Source of the DNA: an uncultured Clostridia bacterium
GTDB taxonomy: Bacteria > Bacillota > Clostridia > Oscillospirales > Acutalibacteraceae
Reading direction: 5' to 3'
DNA: 64,000 nucleotides
Assembly (NCBI GenBank): GCA_937920235.1
Contig: CALGUK010000005.1
Coordinates: forward strand, 1 to 64,000
Below, one piece after another: positions 29,950-37,397 of the stretch (positions are counted from its first letter, which is position 1; each line of letters starts with the position of its first letter). A program made the translations under genes and the position numbers. The notes under the pieces are model-generated. The model worked only from the letters and a program-made list of their open reading frames with translations, was not told the origin of the DNA and searched no databases.

Positions 29950-30972
29950 TTATTTAATTGTCGGGTTGTCGGGGATTTTCTGTACTCCGAATTCTTTTTT
30001 CAATGCATTGTATTCCTTTACAGAAATAGTGACAACTGAGCCGTGGCGTGGTTTTAAATGATCCATTGCCGTTATATCGCGATTCACTCTTTTGAAGTTC
30101 TCAAAATTCTTTGTCTGCTGAGTGTAGAAATGTCCCGTACCGTATTCGTCCATAACCATAACCCAAGTATCAGTGCCGTTGATATTATACATTGAGCTTC
30201 CTTCAACACCGAAATAACCGAGAGACACTATTACGGGCTCCGTATCATAAGGCCCCGTGAGATTTTTGGATTTAACGTATGCGATTTTTTGAGTTTCATC
30301 ATATTTGAAGTACAGATAATAATATCCGTTATCATCGTTATAAACTATGTCGGCATCAATACATTGGATACCCTCTTCCCATCTGCCGTAAAGAGGCTTG
30401 GGCTCGGTTTCAAAGGTCTTGAAGTCTTTGGTATATGCATAGTAGTGACCTGCGATGTCATTCTCTGTGGTTGAATGTGCCCAATAAACCATATACATTT
30501 CAACCTCGGGGTCCCATATTGCCTGCGGAGCCCAAGCACGATTTGTGTTTGCAAACTCCCCGCCGAAATCACGTATATCTATTATTGTTTCATCAGTCCA
30601 ATGAATGAGATCCTCAGATTTCCATGTAACGAGAGAATGGTTGGATGTCCAGCCGAGATTTGCATCCATATCAGTCGCTATAATATAGTAACAGCCGTCC
30701 TGACCTTTTAAAACATAGGGGTCACGGCAACTGCCCGTGCCGAGAGTTTGTTCTATGATAGGATTATTCTCGTTAAGTGCTTTGAAGCGATAGCCGTCCG
30801 AACTGATTGCCATACTTATTCTCTGTTCCTCAACGGAGTTTCCGGTGAAATAAACAAAAAGATAGGCATCCTTCCGCGAAAGTGCAGGATAAGCATAATC
30901 ATTAAAAAGAAAATTAAAAAGATTGAAGGCTACCATTACAACAGCGGTAATGTATCTGATAACTGCCAACAT
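29950..30972 (-). CDS. Glycoside hydrolase family 43-like protein (arabinofuranosidase/xylosidase fold)
   Basis: 340 residues. The N-terminal hydrophobic stretch (AVIRYITAVVMVAFNLFNFL) suggests a signal anchor or uncleaved signal, so the enzyme may act outside the membrane. The five-bladed propeller signature is visible: SCRDPYVLKGQDGCYYII with the conserved RDP, WTSNHSLVTWKSEDLIHW, WAPQAIWDPEVEMYMVYWA, and VEGSSMYNINGTDTWVMVMD containing the likely acid glutamate. The family removes arabinose or xylose from plant polysaccharides; exact specificity cannot be read. The start has GGAG. Single gene with its own promoter and terminator. Confidence 0.8.
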   Translation of the reverse strand: MLAVIRYITAVVMVAFNLFNFLFNDYAYPALSRKDAYLFVYFTGNSVEEQRISMAISSDGYRFKALNENNPIIEQTLGTGSCRDPYVLKGQDGCYYIIATDMDANLGWTSNHSLVTWKSEDLIHWTDETIIDIRDFGGEFANTNRAWAPQAIWDPEVEMYMVYWAHSTTENDIAGHYYAYTKDFKTFETEPKPLYGRWEEGIQCIDADIVYNDDNGYYYLYFKYDETQKIAYVKSKNLTGPYDTEPVIVSLGYFGVEGSSMYNINGTDTWVMVMDEYGTGHFYTQQTKNFENFKRVNRDITAMDHLKPRHGSVVTISVKEYNALKKEFGVQKIPDNPTIK

Positions 30973-31002
30973 AATATTATCTCCTTTTTACATATTTTAT
31001 AT

Positions 31003-31031
31003 ATTTTAGCATACTCTTAAGAACTTAACAA
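31003..31031 (-). promoter_or_regulatory. Promoter of the GH43 gene
   Basis: Minus strand TTGTTA (31026-31031), 17 bp, TAAAAT (31003-31008), about 30 bp before the start codon. Confidence 0.5.
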
Positions 31032-31046
31032 GTACTATATGTAAAA

Positions 31047-31089
31047 TGAAAAGTCTCCCCGTGAGAAATATAACTTTCAACGGGGAGAC
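31047..31089 (-). terminator. Terminator of the ABC exporter operon
   Basis: 10-bp stem GTCTCCCCGT (31053-31062) with ACGGGGAGAC (31080-31089); the minus strand continues TTTTCATTTT. Confidence 0.8.
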
Positions 31090-31097
31090 AAACCAGA

Positions 31098-32906
31098 TTA
31101 TTCTGTTTTATATTTTTCTGCCTGAAGATTAAACATATATGCATATGTTCCGTTTTTCTCCATAAGCTCACGGTGATTACCGCTTTCAATGATTTTTCCG
31201 TTTTCCATCACATAAATTCTGTCAGCATTTACAGTTGTGGAAAGACGGTGAGAAATAAAGATGACGGTTTTGTGCTGTGCTGCTTCAATCATTGCTTGAT
31301 TGAGATTGTATTCTGCAACGGGGTCAAGGTTTGCACTTGGCTCATCAAGGATAACATACGGACAATCCTTGTAAAATGCTCTTGCTATGGCAGTTTTCTG
31401 AGCTTCACCGCCGGAAAGCATAATGCCGTCATCGTCAAATTCTCTGAGCAACTCCGAACGGACACCTTTTTTGAGCTCCTTATTAAAACCGCTATGGCTG
31501 AGTGATTCAAGAACTTTTTCCTCATCCGGATTGCTGTCGAGTGCAATATTTTCACCCAGACTGCACGCAAATATCTGAAAATCCTGGAATACTGCGGCAA
31601 ATCTGTCGCGATGAGACTCTGCGGTCACATCCTTTATGTTTTCTCCGTCGATGAGGATTTCGCCCGATGTTACATCATAAAGACGTAAGAGCAGGTTTGT
31701 GAGCGTTGTCTTACCGGCACCGTTATATCCGACAAGAGCAATTTTTTCATACGGCTTGATTGTGAGATTGATGTTCTCAAGGGTAGGCTTGTCGTTGTTC
31801 GGGTAAGTGAATGACAGGTTTTTTATTACAATTTCCTTAGGCTCGGTTCTTATGGCCTTTTTACCGCCGTTCTTTATTTTAAAATCCGCCTTTAAGAACT
31901 CCCGGTATTTGTCAATCATCTTTGCCTGCTCTGAAAAACGGGCAAGTGCCCAGATGGTCAGGAACTGAAATGACATTGCCACGGAGTGAGCACCGTTGAA
32001 GGTTGCGACAAAATCACCCGGAGTGATACTTTCTTTAATCAGAACACAATATCCGAGGTAGAGAGGGAGAATAAAAAGGAAGCCGAGACCCTGAACTCCC
32101 ACCGTCTGAACACAGTTGAGAACGGAGATTTTATTCCAGTATTTTTTCTGATTTCGTATAACGTCATCAGCCGCATCGTTATATCTGTTGATAAGCAGGG
32201 GAGAGATGTTGTTCATACGAACTTCCTTGGCATAATCCTGCAAATAGAAAACACGTTGAAAATAGTCGGAGCGTCTGTGATATCTGGCATTTTCAATTCT
32301 TCTCTCCATCATAAGCGTTCCGACCTTTTTGCTGATTGGCAGAAATATGCATATAACAGTAAGTATTATAACAAGACACCATGGGTCAATCGTGAAGAGA
32401 ACAGATGAAACGGTGACAAGGGAAATGATATGTCCCACATACATTCTCACAAGACCGAGAAGATTTTGAATATTGTCGGATGAAGATTCAATAGTGAGAA
32501 TGAAATTGTTGTAAAATTCGGGATTGTCGTATGATTCCAAGTCAAGACTGCGGGCTTTTTCGTAAAGCTTTTTGTTGAGACCGTAGTAAAGCCGTTCTCT
32601 TTCCTTGTTCCAGTAAAATTCACGGAAAAGCCATGAAACAGCAGTTGAACCGATCAGAACTGCGGCAATGACTGCCACGGCATAAAATATTCTCTTGAGA
32701 TCGTTGCCCTGCGTTACAACGTCAATTATATATTTGACACCTATAACACGGATGAGATTGTTCGGAAGGATCATCAGCAGTCCCCACATAAACTCACCGA
32801 GAACAAGAAACGGTGATATGCTGAACATAAGCCTTACAAAAAAGAAAATGTTTGACGGCATAGAGTGAAGTGATTTTTCTTCGTTTTTCTTTTTAAGCAT
32901 TTTCAT
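31098..32906 (-). CDS. ABC exporter half-transporter, membrane plus ATPase domain (second of pair)
   Basis: 602 residues from the ATG at 32906 (an ATG at 32900 is equally possible; a GAGG site precedes both). Residues 1-335 hold about six membrane helices of the exporter type; the rest is the nucleotide-binding domain: Walker A GYNGAGKTTLTNLLL, signature LSGGEAQKTAIARAF, Walker B YVILDEPSANLDP, and switch histidine in FISHRLSTT. All catalytic residues are present. The start overlaps the preceding ABC gene by 14 bp, so the two probably form a heterodimer. No C39 peptidase domain is present. The cargo may be a drug or lipid, or a short peptide such as the ORF at 34813; the context favours inducible export. 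Confidence 0.93.
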   Translation of the reverse strand: MKMLKKKNEEKSLHSMPSNIFFFVRLMFSISPFLVLGEFMWGLLMILPNNLIRVIGVKYIIDVVTQGNDLKRIFYAVAVIAAVLIGSTAVSWLFREFYWNKERERLYYGLNKKLYEKARSLDLESYDNPEFYNNFILTIESSSDNIQNLLGLVRMYVGHIISLVTVSSVLFTIDPWCLVIILTVICIFLPISKKVGTLMMERRIENARYHRRSDYFQRVFYLQDYAKEVRMNNISPLLINRYNDAADDVIRNQKKYWNKISVLNCVQTVGVQGLGFLFILPLYLGYCVLIKESITPGDFVATFNGAHSVAMSFQFLTIWALARFSEQAKMIDKYREFLKADFKIKNGGKKAIRTEPKEIVIKNLSFTYPNNDKPTLENINLTIKPYEKIALVGYNGAGKTTLTNLLLRLYDVTSGEILIDGENIKDVTAESHRDRFAAVFQDFQIFACSLGENIALDSNPDEEKVLESLSHSGFNKELKKGVRSELLREFDDDGIMLSGGEAQKTAIARAFYKDCPYVILDEPSANLDPVAEYNLNQAMIEAAQHKTVIFISHRLSTTVNADRIYVMENGKIIESGNHRELMEKNGTYAYMFNLQAEKYKTE

Positions 32907-34719
32907 CCGCCTCACTTTCTCCTTTATAGCTTGATGCCTGCAAGGTAAACATTCTGCTGTATTCACCGTTTTTCGCCATAAGCTCACTATGACTGCCTGA
33001 TTCAAGTATCATTCCGTTGCCTATTACAATTATTCTGTCGGAGAGCACCGCACTTGAAAGTCTGTGAGAGATATAAATAACGGTTTTGTTCTCAGTTACC
33101 TTAATAAGATTTTCATACATCTTATATTCTGCAATCGGATCAAGTGCAGAACTCGGCTCGTCAAGAATGGCAATTTCAAAGTCTCTTGCAAATAAGCGTG
33201 CGGCAGAAACCTTCTGGTTTTCGCCTCCGGAAAGACCTGCACCGTCAATCTCAAATTCACGGGTTAACACAGTGTCGGCGCCCTTGGGGAGCGAGGAAAT
33301 TTTTTCCCAGACTCCGCTTCGGCGTAAAGCTGTCTCGGCAATCTTTTTCTCCTCATCGGTACATTCGTGACACATAATATTTTCGTTAACAGAAACAGCA
33401 AAATTTTTATAATCCTGAAAAACGGTTGCATAAGCATTTCTCAAGGATTTGACATTGTACTCTTTTACATTTATACCGTTATAAAGTATTTCTCCATCGT
33501 CGGCATCATAAAAACGAAGAAGAAGCTTCACCAGAGTAGATTTGCCGGCACCGTTGACACCTACAACGGCGATTGTCTCACCTTTATTGATTTTAAAAGA
33601 AATGTTTTTAAGGATTGTTTTGGTTGTGCCGGGATATGCAAAAGAAACATTGCGGAATTCCAGACTTTCAAAAGCACCTGCTTCTTTTTCTCCGTCGGTA
33701 ATCTGCGGCTCATAGTCAAAGAAATCACGCAAATTCTGAAAGAAAAGTGCCATCTGAGTCATCTCGTCAAAGCCCTCTGCGATGCTCATCGTTGAGTCAC
33801 GTACTGAGTTGATCGATGACAGGACAACCGAAAAGTCGGAGATAGTCAGGGCTTTTGTGAAAATGAACTGATATCCTGCAAAAGCATAAGTGCCTATAAT
33901 CGGTATAAAATCGCTGAAAAGGGAACTGACCATACTGTAAATAAACAGTTTGACACCATAGCTTTTCAGTATTACAACATTGGCATCAATAGCTGCTTTA
34001 AAACGACCTATCAGAACTGCAAAAATATTGGATGTTCTCATATCCTTGGAAAAATCCTTCAGGAACATTGTACGCTGAACATACGCTTTTATTCGGTTGT
34101 TAGTTGTCATTTCAAGGTCACGTTTATACACGGCCTTGCTTTTGTAAACCTCGATGACGAAAACAAGTGTTACAGGAAGAAGAAACAACAGATAAACGGG
34201 ATTTATTGCCGTAACTGTTGTGATAACACAGATGAGAGCAATAATGCCTCCGACGATTGCCGCAACATCCCAACAGAGTATATCATAATAACCTGAAGAA
34301 AGAACAAGCGTCGCTCTTTGGTATTTATCATAGAACTCGGGATTTTCATAACAGCTTATATCAAGCTGAGCGGCTTTTTCGAATATCTTATTGTTCAGCT
34401 TTTTGAGAACGATTTTTGTTGAGACAAGCCGTTGCCTGTTTGCGTATGCAGAAATCACATTGACTGCAAGATATGTTCCGAAAAACAGTAAAAGTGAAAC
34501 AAAATAGGTTTTGAAATCAGCGTCGCCGTCAATAATGCTCAAAAGAACTTTCAAAAACAGAATGTTCTGAACATACATTGAAAGAACCTTATTTGAAATT
34601 TCAGTAACGAAATAGCCTATCAGCAGTCTCTTGTCAGCTTCCCAGACGAGCTTTAATGCGAACATAACATTCTTCAGTATGGGAACCTTTATGGGCTCGT
34701 GTAGTTTAATCCATCTCAT
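32893..34719 (-). CDS. ABC exporter half-transporter, membrane plus ATPase domain (first of pair)
   Basis: 608 residues with six membrane helices in the first ~320 and a C-terminal ATPase: Walker A GVNGAGKSTLVKLLL, signature LSGGENQKVSAARLF, Walker B IAILDEPSSALDP and YISHRLSSA. GAGG lies 7 nt before the ATG. Upstream in the same direction are a terminator hairpin (34747-34770) and a 26-residue ORF, so transcription into this gene must pass a terminator. This layout resembles translation-dependent attenuation as described for bmrB-bmrC-bmrD of Bacillus subtilis. It overlaps the second half-transporter by 14 bp. Confidence 0.93.
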   Translation of the reverse strand: MRWIKLHEPIKVPILKNVMFALKLVWEADKRLLIGYFVTEISNKVLSMYVQNILFLKVLLSIIDGDADFKTYFVSLLLFFGTYLAVNVISAYANRQRLVSTKIVLKKLNNKIFEKAAQLDISCYENPEFYDKYQRATLVLSSGYYDILCWDVAAIVGGIIALICVITTVTAINPVYLLFLLPVTLVFVIEVYKSKAVYKRDLEMTTNNRIKAYVQRTMFLKDFSKDMRTSNIFAVLIGRFKAAIDANVVILKSYGVKLFIYSMVSSLFSDFIPIIGTYAFAGYQFIFTKALTISDFSVVLSSINSVRDSTMSIAEGFDEMTQMALFFQNLRDFFDYEPQITDGEKEAGAFESLEFRNVSFAYPGTTKTILKNISFKINKGETIAVVGVNGAGKSTLVKLLLRFYDADDGEILYNGINVKEYNVKSLRNAYATVFQDYKNFAVSVNENIMCHECTDEEKKIAETALRRSGVWEKISSLPKGADTVLTREFEIDGAGLSGGENQKVSAARLFARDFEIAILDEPSSALDPIAEYKMYENLIKVTENKTVIYISHRLSSAVLSDRIIVIGNGMILESGSHSELMAKNGEYSRMFTLQASSYKGESEADENA

Positions 34720-34740
34720 TTTTTAACCTCTCTTTCAAAA

Positions 34741-34770
34741 AATAAAACCGCAGGCATCTCCGCCTACGGT
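34741..34770 (-). terminator. Attenuator-like terminator between the 26-aa ORF and the ABC genes
   Basis: Minus strand ACCGTAGGC-GGAGAT-GCCTGCGGT (34770 to 34747) followed by TTTATTTTTT. It lies 42 bp after the short ORF and 28 bp before the ABC start codon, so it must be read through, prevented or bypassed for exporter expression. Confidence 0.8.
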
Positions 34771-34812
34771 GACAAAATACAATATCCTTAATCAGAATCA
34801 GCCGCAAAAAGG

Positions 34813-34893
34813 TTATGTATTTAATAGCAGGGCAGAAATATATGCTTTTGCATCTTTTCTGTTGAACCAACGGTTCATCATTCTTGTTGTCAT
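34813..34893 (-). CDS. 26-residue peptide upstream of dual ABC exporter (leader or secreted peptide)
   Basis: Reads MTTRMMNRWFNRKDAKAYIS followed by ALLLNT and TAA. Its ribosome site is ideal: AGGAGG (34902-34907) 8 nt before the ATG, and a TTGACA/TATTCT promoter lies 43 bp upstream. So it is almost certainly translated. The first half is basic and aromatic, the end hydrophobic; there is no double-glycine leader, no cysteine and no signal peptide of normal length. Two readings: (1) a leader peptide whose translation controls the terminator 42 bp downstream, as bmrB does for bmrCD; (2) a small exported or signalling peptide carried by the adjacent ABC pair. The sequence alone does not decide. 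I recognise no family. Confidence 0.7.
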   Translation of the reverse strand: MTTRMMNRWFNRKDAKAYISALLLNT

Positions 34894-34935
34894 TTTTTCT
34901 GCCTCCTGTCTGAAAATTTGTGAGTAACTTTTCTT

Positions 34936-34964
34936 AGAATATCACAGTGCATTTTAATTGTCAA
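34936..34964 (-). promoter_or_regulatory. Sigma-A promoter of the 26-aa ORF and ABC exporter operon
   Basis: Minus strand TTGACA (34959-34964), 17 bp, TATTCT (34936-34941). The start would give a short leader of about 35 nt before the 26-aa ORF. Confidence 0.75.
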
Positions 34965-35013
34965 GATTTTATTTGAAATAAAATAATGAAACGGAAAAAG
35001 CCTTTCGGAAATA

Positions 35014-35035
35014 AAAAAAGCGCCTCGTCGGGCGA
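35014..35035 (-). terminator. Second terminator downstream of the leader RNA
   Basis: Minus strand CGCC-CGACGA-GGCG-C followed by seven Ts (35014-35020). A short but GC-only stem, about 25 bp after the larger terminator: a back-up stop. Confidence 0.6.
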
Positions 35036-35060
35036 TAGATAACTGACATTTATACAAAAA

Positions 35061-35123
35061 AGAAATAACCCTCGGAGTCGATGTTTCTTTACACATCTTT
35101 TACTGACTCGGAGGGTTATTTCT
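35061..35123 (-). terminator. Strong intrinsic terminator with uORF stop codon in its 5' arm
   Basis: Arms of 19 nt (35061-35079 and 35105-35123) match as an inverted repeat at 18 positions. On the minus strand the stem is followed by TTTTTT. The TAA of the 10-codon ORF (35116-35118) lies inside the 5' arm, so a ribosome there would block stem formation. Confidence 0.85.
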
Positions 35124-35148
35124 GTTCACTCTTGATATCTAACATCAT
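35116..35148 (-). CDS. 10-residue upstream ORF (putative attenuation peptide)
   Basis: Reads MMLDIKSEQK-stop. It has a good ribosome site, AGAGGT (35156-35161), 7 nt before the ATG. The stop codon is within the 5' arm of the terminator at 35061-35123, the geometry of ribosome-controlled attenuators: a ribosome slowed at the end of the ORF would prevent the terminator from folding. Too short for family recognition; the claim rests on the ribosome site and position. Confidence 0.5.
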   Translation of the reverse strand: MMLDIKSEQK

Positions 35149-35486
35149 TTTATATACCTCTCATTCTTTAACTTGTGTCTTACTGAACCTCGATTTTTCA
35201 CTTCGTCACACTCTTTACAGTCATCAATCATTCTCGAAAAGCGAGACCTTTAATGCAGCGAACTTAATTTTCAATATCCAGAAGACCGGGGCATCGGTCC
35301 TTGATTACACAATTTTCAGTTTCCAGACATTTAATCTATTTACATTTTCGGACTTTATTTATTCCGCTTAAATTGTTTCCGTGCTGTCTGCAACACTTAT
35401 TTTTTCTTTTTCAAACTGAAACTTGTTTTTCAAGAACCATTGTGTTTACCTGTACATCGGTATCACCATTTCCTTTCTGTGTCTAT

Positions 35487-35515
35487 AATATAACACGAAA
35501 AAACAGATATTGCAA
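35487..35515 (-). promoter_or_regulatory. Promoter of the leader RNA
   Basis: Minus strand TTGCAA (35510-35515), 17 bp, TATATT (35487-35492). Confidence 0.5.
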
Positions 35516-35601
35516 TATGTAAATTTATACAAAGTTAATACTTTTTACTTATATATTTAGTAGATTTTGTGCATTTTGCCTATTATTTTTTTTCAAATCT
35601 A

Positions 35602-35667
35602 TTGACTTTTGAAAAAATATTTGATATGATAAATATAATGGGCGTCTGGAAGATGCCTGTTTTTTTT
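35602..35667 (+). promoter_or_regulatory. Promoter and immediate hairpin/terminator upstream of threonine ammonia-lyase
   Basis: TTGACT (35602-35607), 17 bp, TATGAT (35625-35630). Starting only about 4 nt after the expected transcription start is a hairpin GGCGTCT-GGA-AGATGCC (35641-35657, one G-U pair) followed by TGTTTTTTTT. It has the form of an intrinsic terminator but lies at the very 5' end of the transcript, 80 bp before the gene. It could be an attenuator, a 5' stabilising hairpin, or belong to an unrelated upstream transcript. Confidence 0.55.
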
Positions 35668-35747
35668 GCGTTTTTTTATTTTTCTATTGCATTTCGGTGT
35701 TTGCTTGTGATAGAATAACTCTAATCTTTTGTGAAAGAAGTAATAAT

Positions 35748-36941
35748 ATGGTAACACTTGATAAAATTTATCACGCATCATTCGTATTAAAGGATTTGAT
35801 CCGAAAAACTGACATGATTTATGCACCAAAAATCAATCCGGACTGTGAGGTTTATCTTAAGACGGAAAACCTTCAGGTAACAGGCTCCTTCAAGGTCAGG
35901 GGTGCAGCATATAAGATAAGTCAATTGTCAGCAGAGGAAAAGGCAAAAGGTGTTATTGCCTGTTCCGCTGGTAATCACGCACAGGGTGTTGCTCTTGCAG
36001 CAACTAAAAACGGTATCAAATCTCTTATCTGCCTTCCGGATGGTGCTCCTATTTCCAAGGTAGAAGCTACAAAAAGCTTCGGTGCCGATATCTGTCTTGT
36101 CGAAGGTGTTTATGATGATGCATATAATAAAGCTCTGCAGCTTCGTGACGAAAAGGGATATACCTTTGTTCATCCCTTTGATGATGATGATGTAATCGCA
36201 GGTCAGGGAACAATAGGTCTTGAAATTCTTGATCAGATTTCAGATGCCGATGCGGTAGTCGTGCCTATCGGAGGCGGCGGACTTATAAGCGGTGTATCCT
36301 TTGCCATAAAAGCACTTAATCCGAATGTCAAGGTTTACGGTGTTCAGGCAAAAGGCGCACCGAGTATGTATAACTCTATTAAGGACAACGAAATTGAATG
36401 TCTTGATTCAGTTTCAACAATTGCTGACGGTATTGCCGTCAAGGAACCGGGCGCAAACACTTTTGAGTATGTAAAGAAGTATGTTGACGAGGTAGTGACT
36501 GTTTCGGATGATGAAATAGCAACCGCAATTCTTGCACTTATTGAGCAGCAAAAGCTCGTTACAGAGGGTGCGGGTGCTGTTTCGGTTGCAGCCGTAATGT
36601 TCAATAAAATTCCAGTAAAGGGCAAAAAGGTGGTTTGCCTTGTCTCCGGCGGTAATATCGACGTTACAATCCTTTCTCGTGTTATAAAACGCGGTCTGCT
36701 TACCAGCGGTCGTACATATTCACTGACAATTGAGCTTGTGGATAAACCGGGACAGCTTAAGGGCGTTTCCAATGTTATTGCTGATTTGGGTGGTAATGTT
36801 ATTTCAATTCACCATGAGAGAGCATCTGAAAATTCAGATATTAACGGTTGTTTCCTGCGTATTGTATTGGAAACACGTAATTTTGAACACATTGAGCTTA
36901 TCAAAAATGAACTTATCAGCCAGGGCTATAAGTTGGTTTAA
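35748..36941 (+). CDS. Threonine ammonia-lyase (threonine dehydratase) with C-terminal ACT domain
   Basis: 397 residues from the ATG at 35748 (AAAGAAG site). PLP enzyme converting threonine to 2-oxobutanoate and ammonia. The PLP lysine is Lys49 in TGSFKVRGAAYK; ACSAGNHAQGVA and the glycine loop VPIGGGGLISGV bind the cofactor phosphate. Residues 325-397 are an ACT-type regulatory domain (TYSLTIELVDKPGQLKGVSN). The single short ACT module makes it like the catabolic/clostridial TdcB-IlvA form rather than the long IlvA of enterics. Followed after 12 bp by ridA, whose product detoxifies the 2-aminocrotonate this enzyme releases. Confidence 0.93.
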   Translation: MVTLDKIYHASFVLKDLIRKTDMIYAPKINPDCEVYLKTENLQVTGSFKVRGAAYKISQLSAEEKAKGVIACSAGNHAQGVALAATKNGIKSLICLPDGAPISKVEATKSFGADICLVEGVYDDAYNKALQLRDEKGYTFVHPFDDDDVIAGQGTIGLEILDQISDADAVVVPIGGGGLISGVSFAIKALNPNVKVYGVQAKGAPSMYNSIKDNEIECLDSVSTIADGIAVKEPGANTFEYVKKYVDEVVTVSDDEIATAILALIEQQKLVTEGAGAVSVAAVMFNKIPVKGKKVVCLVSGGNIDVTILSRVIKRGLLTSGRTYSLTIELVDKPGQLKGVSNVIADLGGNVISIHHERASENSDINGCFLRIVLETRNFEHIELIKNELISQGYKLV

Positions 36942-36953
36942 GGAGATATAATT

Positions 36954-37331
36954 ATGATTAAAACAATAAGTACGGATAAAGCGCCTGCTGCAATCGGACC
37001 GTATTCACAGGCAAAAGTGGTAGGAAATTTTGTTTTCACATCGGGACAGATCGCAATTAACCCGAGAACATCGGATATCGAAGCAACAACCATTGAGGAA
37101 CAGACAAAACAGGTTTGTGAAAACATTAAAAATCTTCTTGAAGCATCGGGAAGCGATCTTGACAGTGTTATCAAAACAACCTGTTTCCTTAAAAATATGG
37201 AAGATTTCACAGCATTTAACGGAATATATGCAGAATACTTTACAAGCAAGCCTGCTCGCTCCTGTGTAGCGGCAAAACAGCTTCCCAAGGATGTTCTTGT
37301 TGAAGTTGAAACGATAGCGTTGGTTAAATAA
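36954..37331 (+). CDS. ridA: RidA family reactive imine/enamine deaminase
   Basis: 125 residues, full length. RidA hydrolyses 2-aminoacrylate and 2-aminocrotonate, reactive products of PLP dehydratases. Typical patterns: APAAIGPYSQAKVVGNFVFT, SGQIAINP, and the arginine of PARSCVAAKQLPKDVLVEVE, which holds the carboxylate of the substrate. The AAGGAGAT site sits right after the threonine ammonia-lyase stop; the pair forms an operon that joins the enzyme with the clean-up of its by-product. Confidence 0.95.
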   Translation: MIKTISTDKAPAAIGPYSQAKVVGNFVFTSGQIAINPRTSDIEATTIEEQTKQVCENIKNLLEASGSDLDSVIKTTCFLKNMEDFTAFNGIYAEYFTSKPARSCVAAKQLPKDVLVEVETIALVK

Positions 37332-37348
37332 TCATGTCACAAAAATAA

Positions 37349-37386
37349 ACCTCCTGCAGTAACGGATATCGCAGGAGGTTTTTTCT
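37349..37386. terminator. Bidirectional terminator between ridA and the aminopeptidase operon
   Basis: 10-bp perfect stem AACCTCCTGC (37349-37358) / GCAGGAGGTT (37371-37380), then TTTT on plus; the minus strand continues TATTTTTG. Confidence 0.88.
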
Positions 37387-37397
37387 GTTTTAATATT

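Larger units (their letters stand above)
35055..35480 (-). ncRNA. Putative ~430-nt leader/small RNA ending in an attenuator-type terminator
   Basis: No long ORF lies here, but the minus strand has a promoter (35487-35515) and a strong terminator at the other end, so an RNA of about 425 nt is expected. It contains several possible hairpins (for example GACCG/CGGTC around 35285-35300 and CTCG/CGAG near 35235) and small ORFs: a 28-codon ORF (35145-35231) starting MIDDCKECDEVKNRG, without a clear ribosome site, whose stop overlaps the start of the 10-codon ORF at 35116-35148. It matches no riboswitch or housekeeping RNA I recognise (not RNase P, tmRNA, 6S or T-box). It is either a regulatory leader of the exporter locus or an independent small RNA. 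Confidence 0.45.

Noticed and set aside
34890..35096. 68-codon minus-strand frame starting MCKETSTPRVISFLYK
   Set aside because: It begins in the loop of the large terminator, crosses a second terminator and a promoter, and has no ribosome site; the 26-aa ORF in another frame has an ideal one.
35145..35231. 28-codon ORF MIDDCKECDEVKNRG... in the leader
   Set aside because: No ribosome site at usable distance; noted in the leader entry but not called as a gene.
35081..35371. 96-codon plus-strand frame in the leader region
   Set aside because: Low-complexity F/S/L-rich translation of T-rich DNA, no ribosome site, antisense to the better supported leader RNA.
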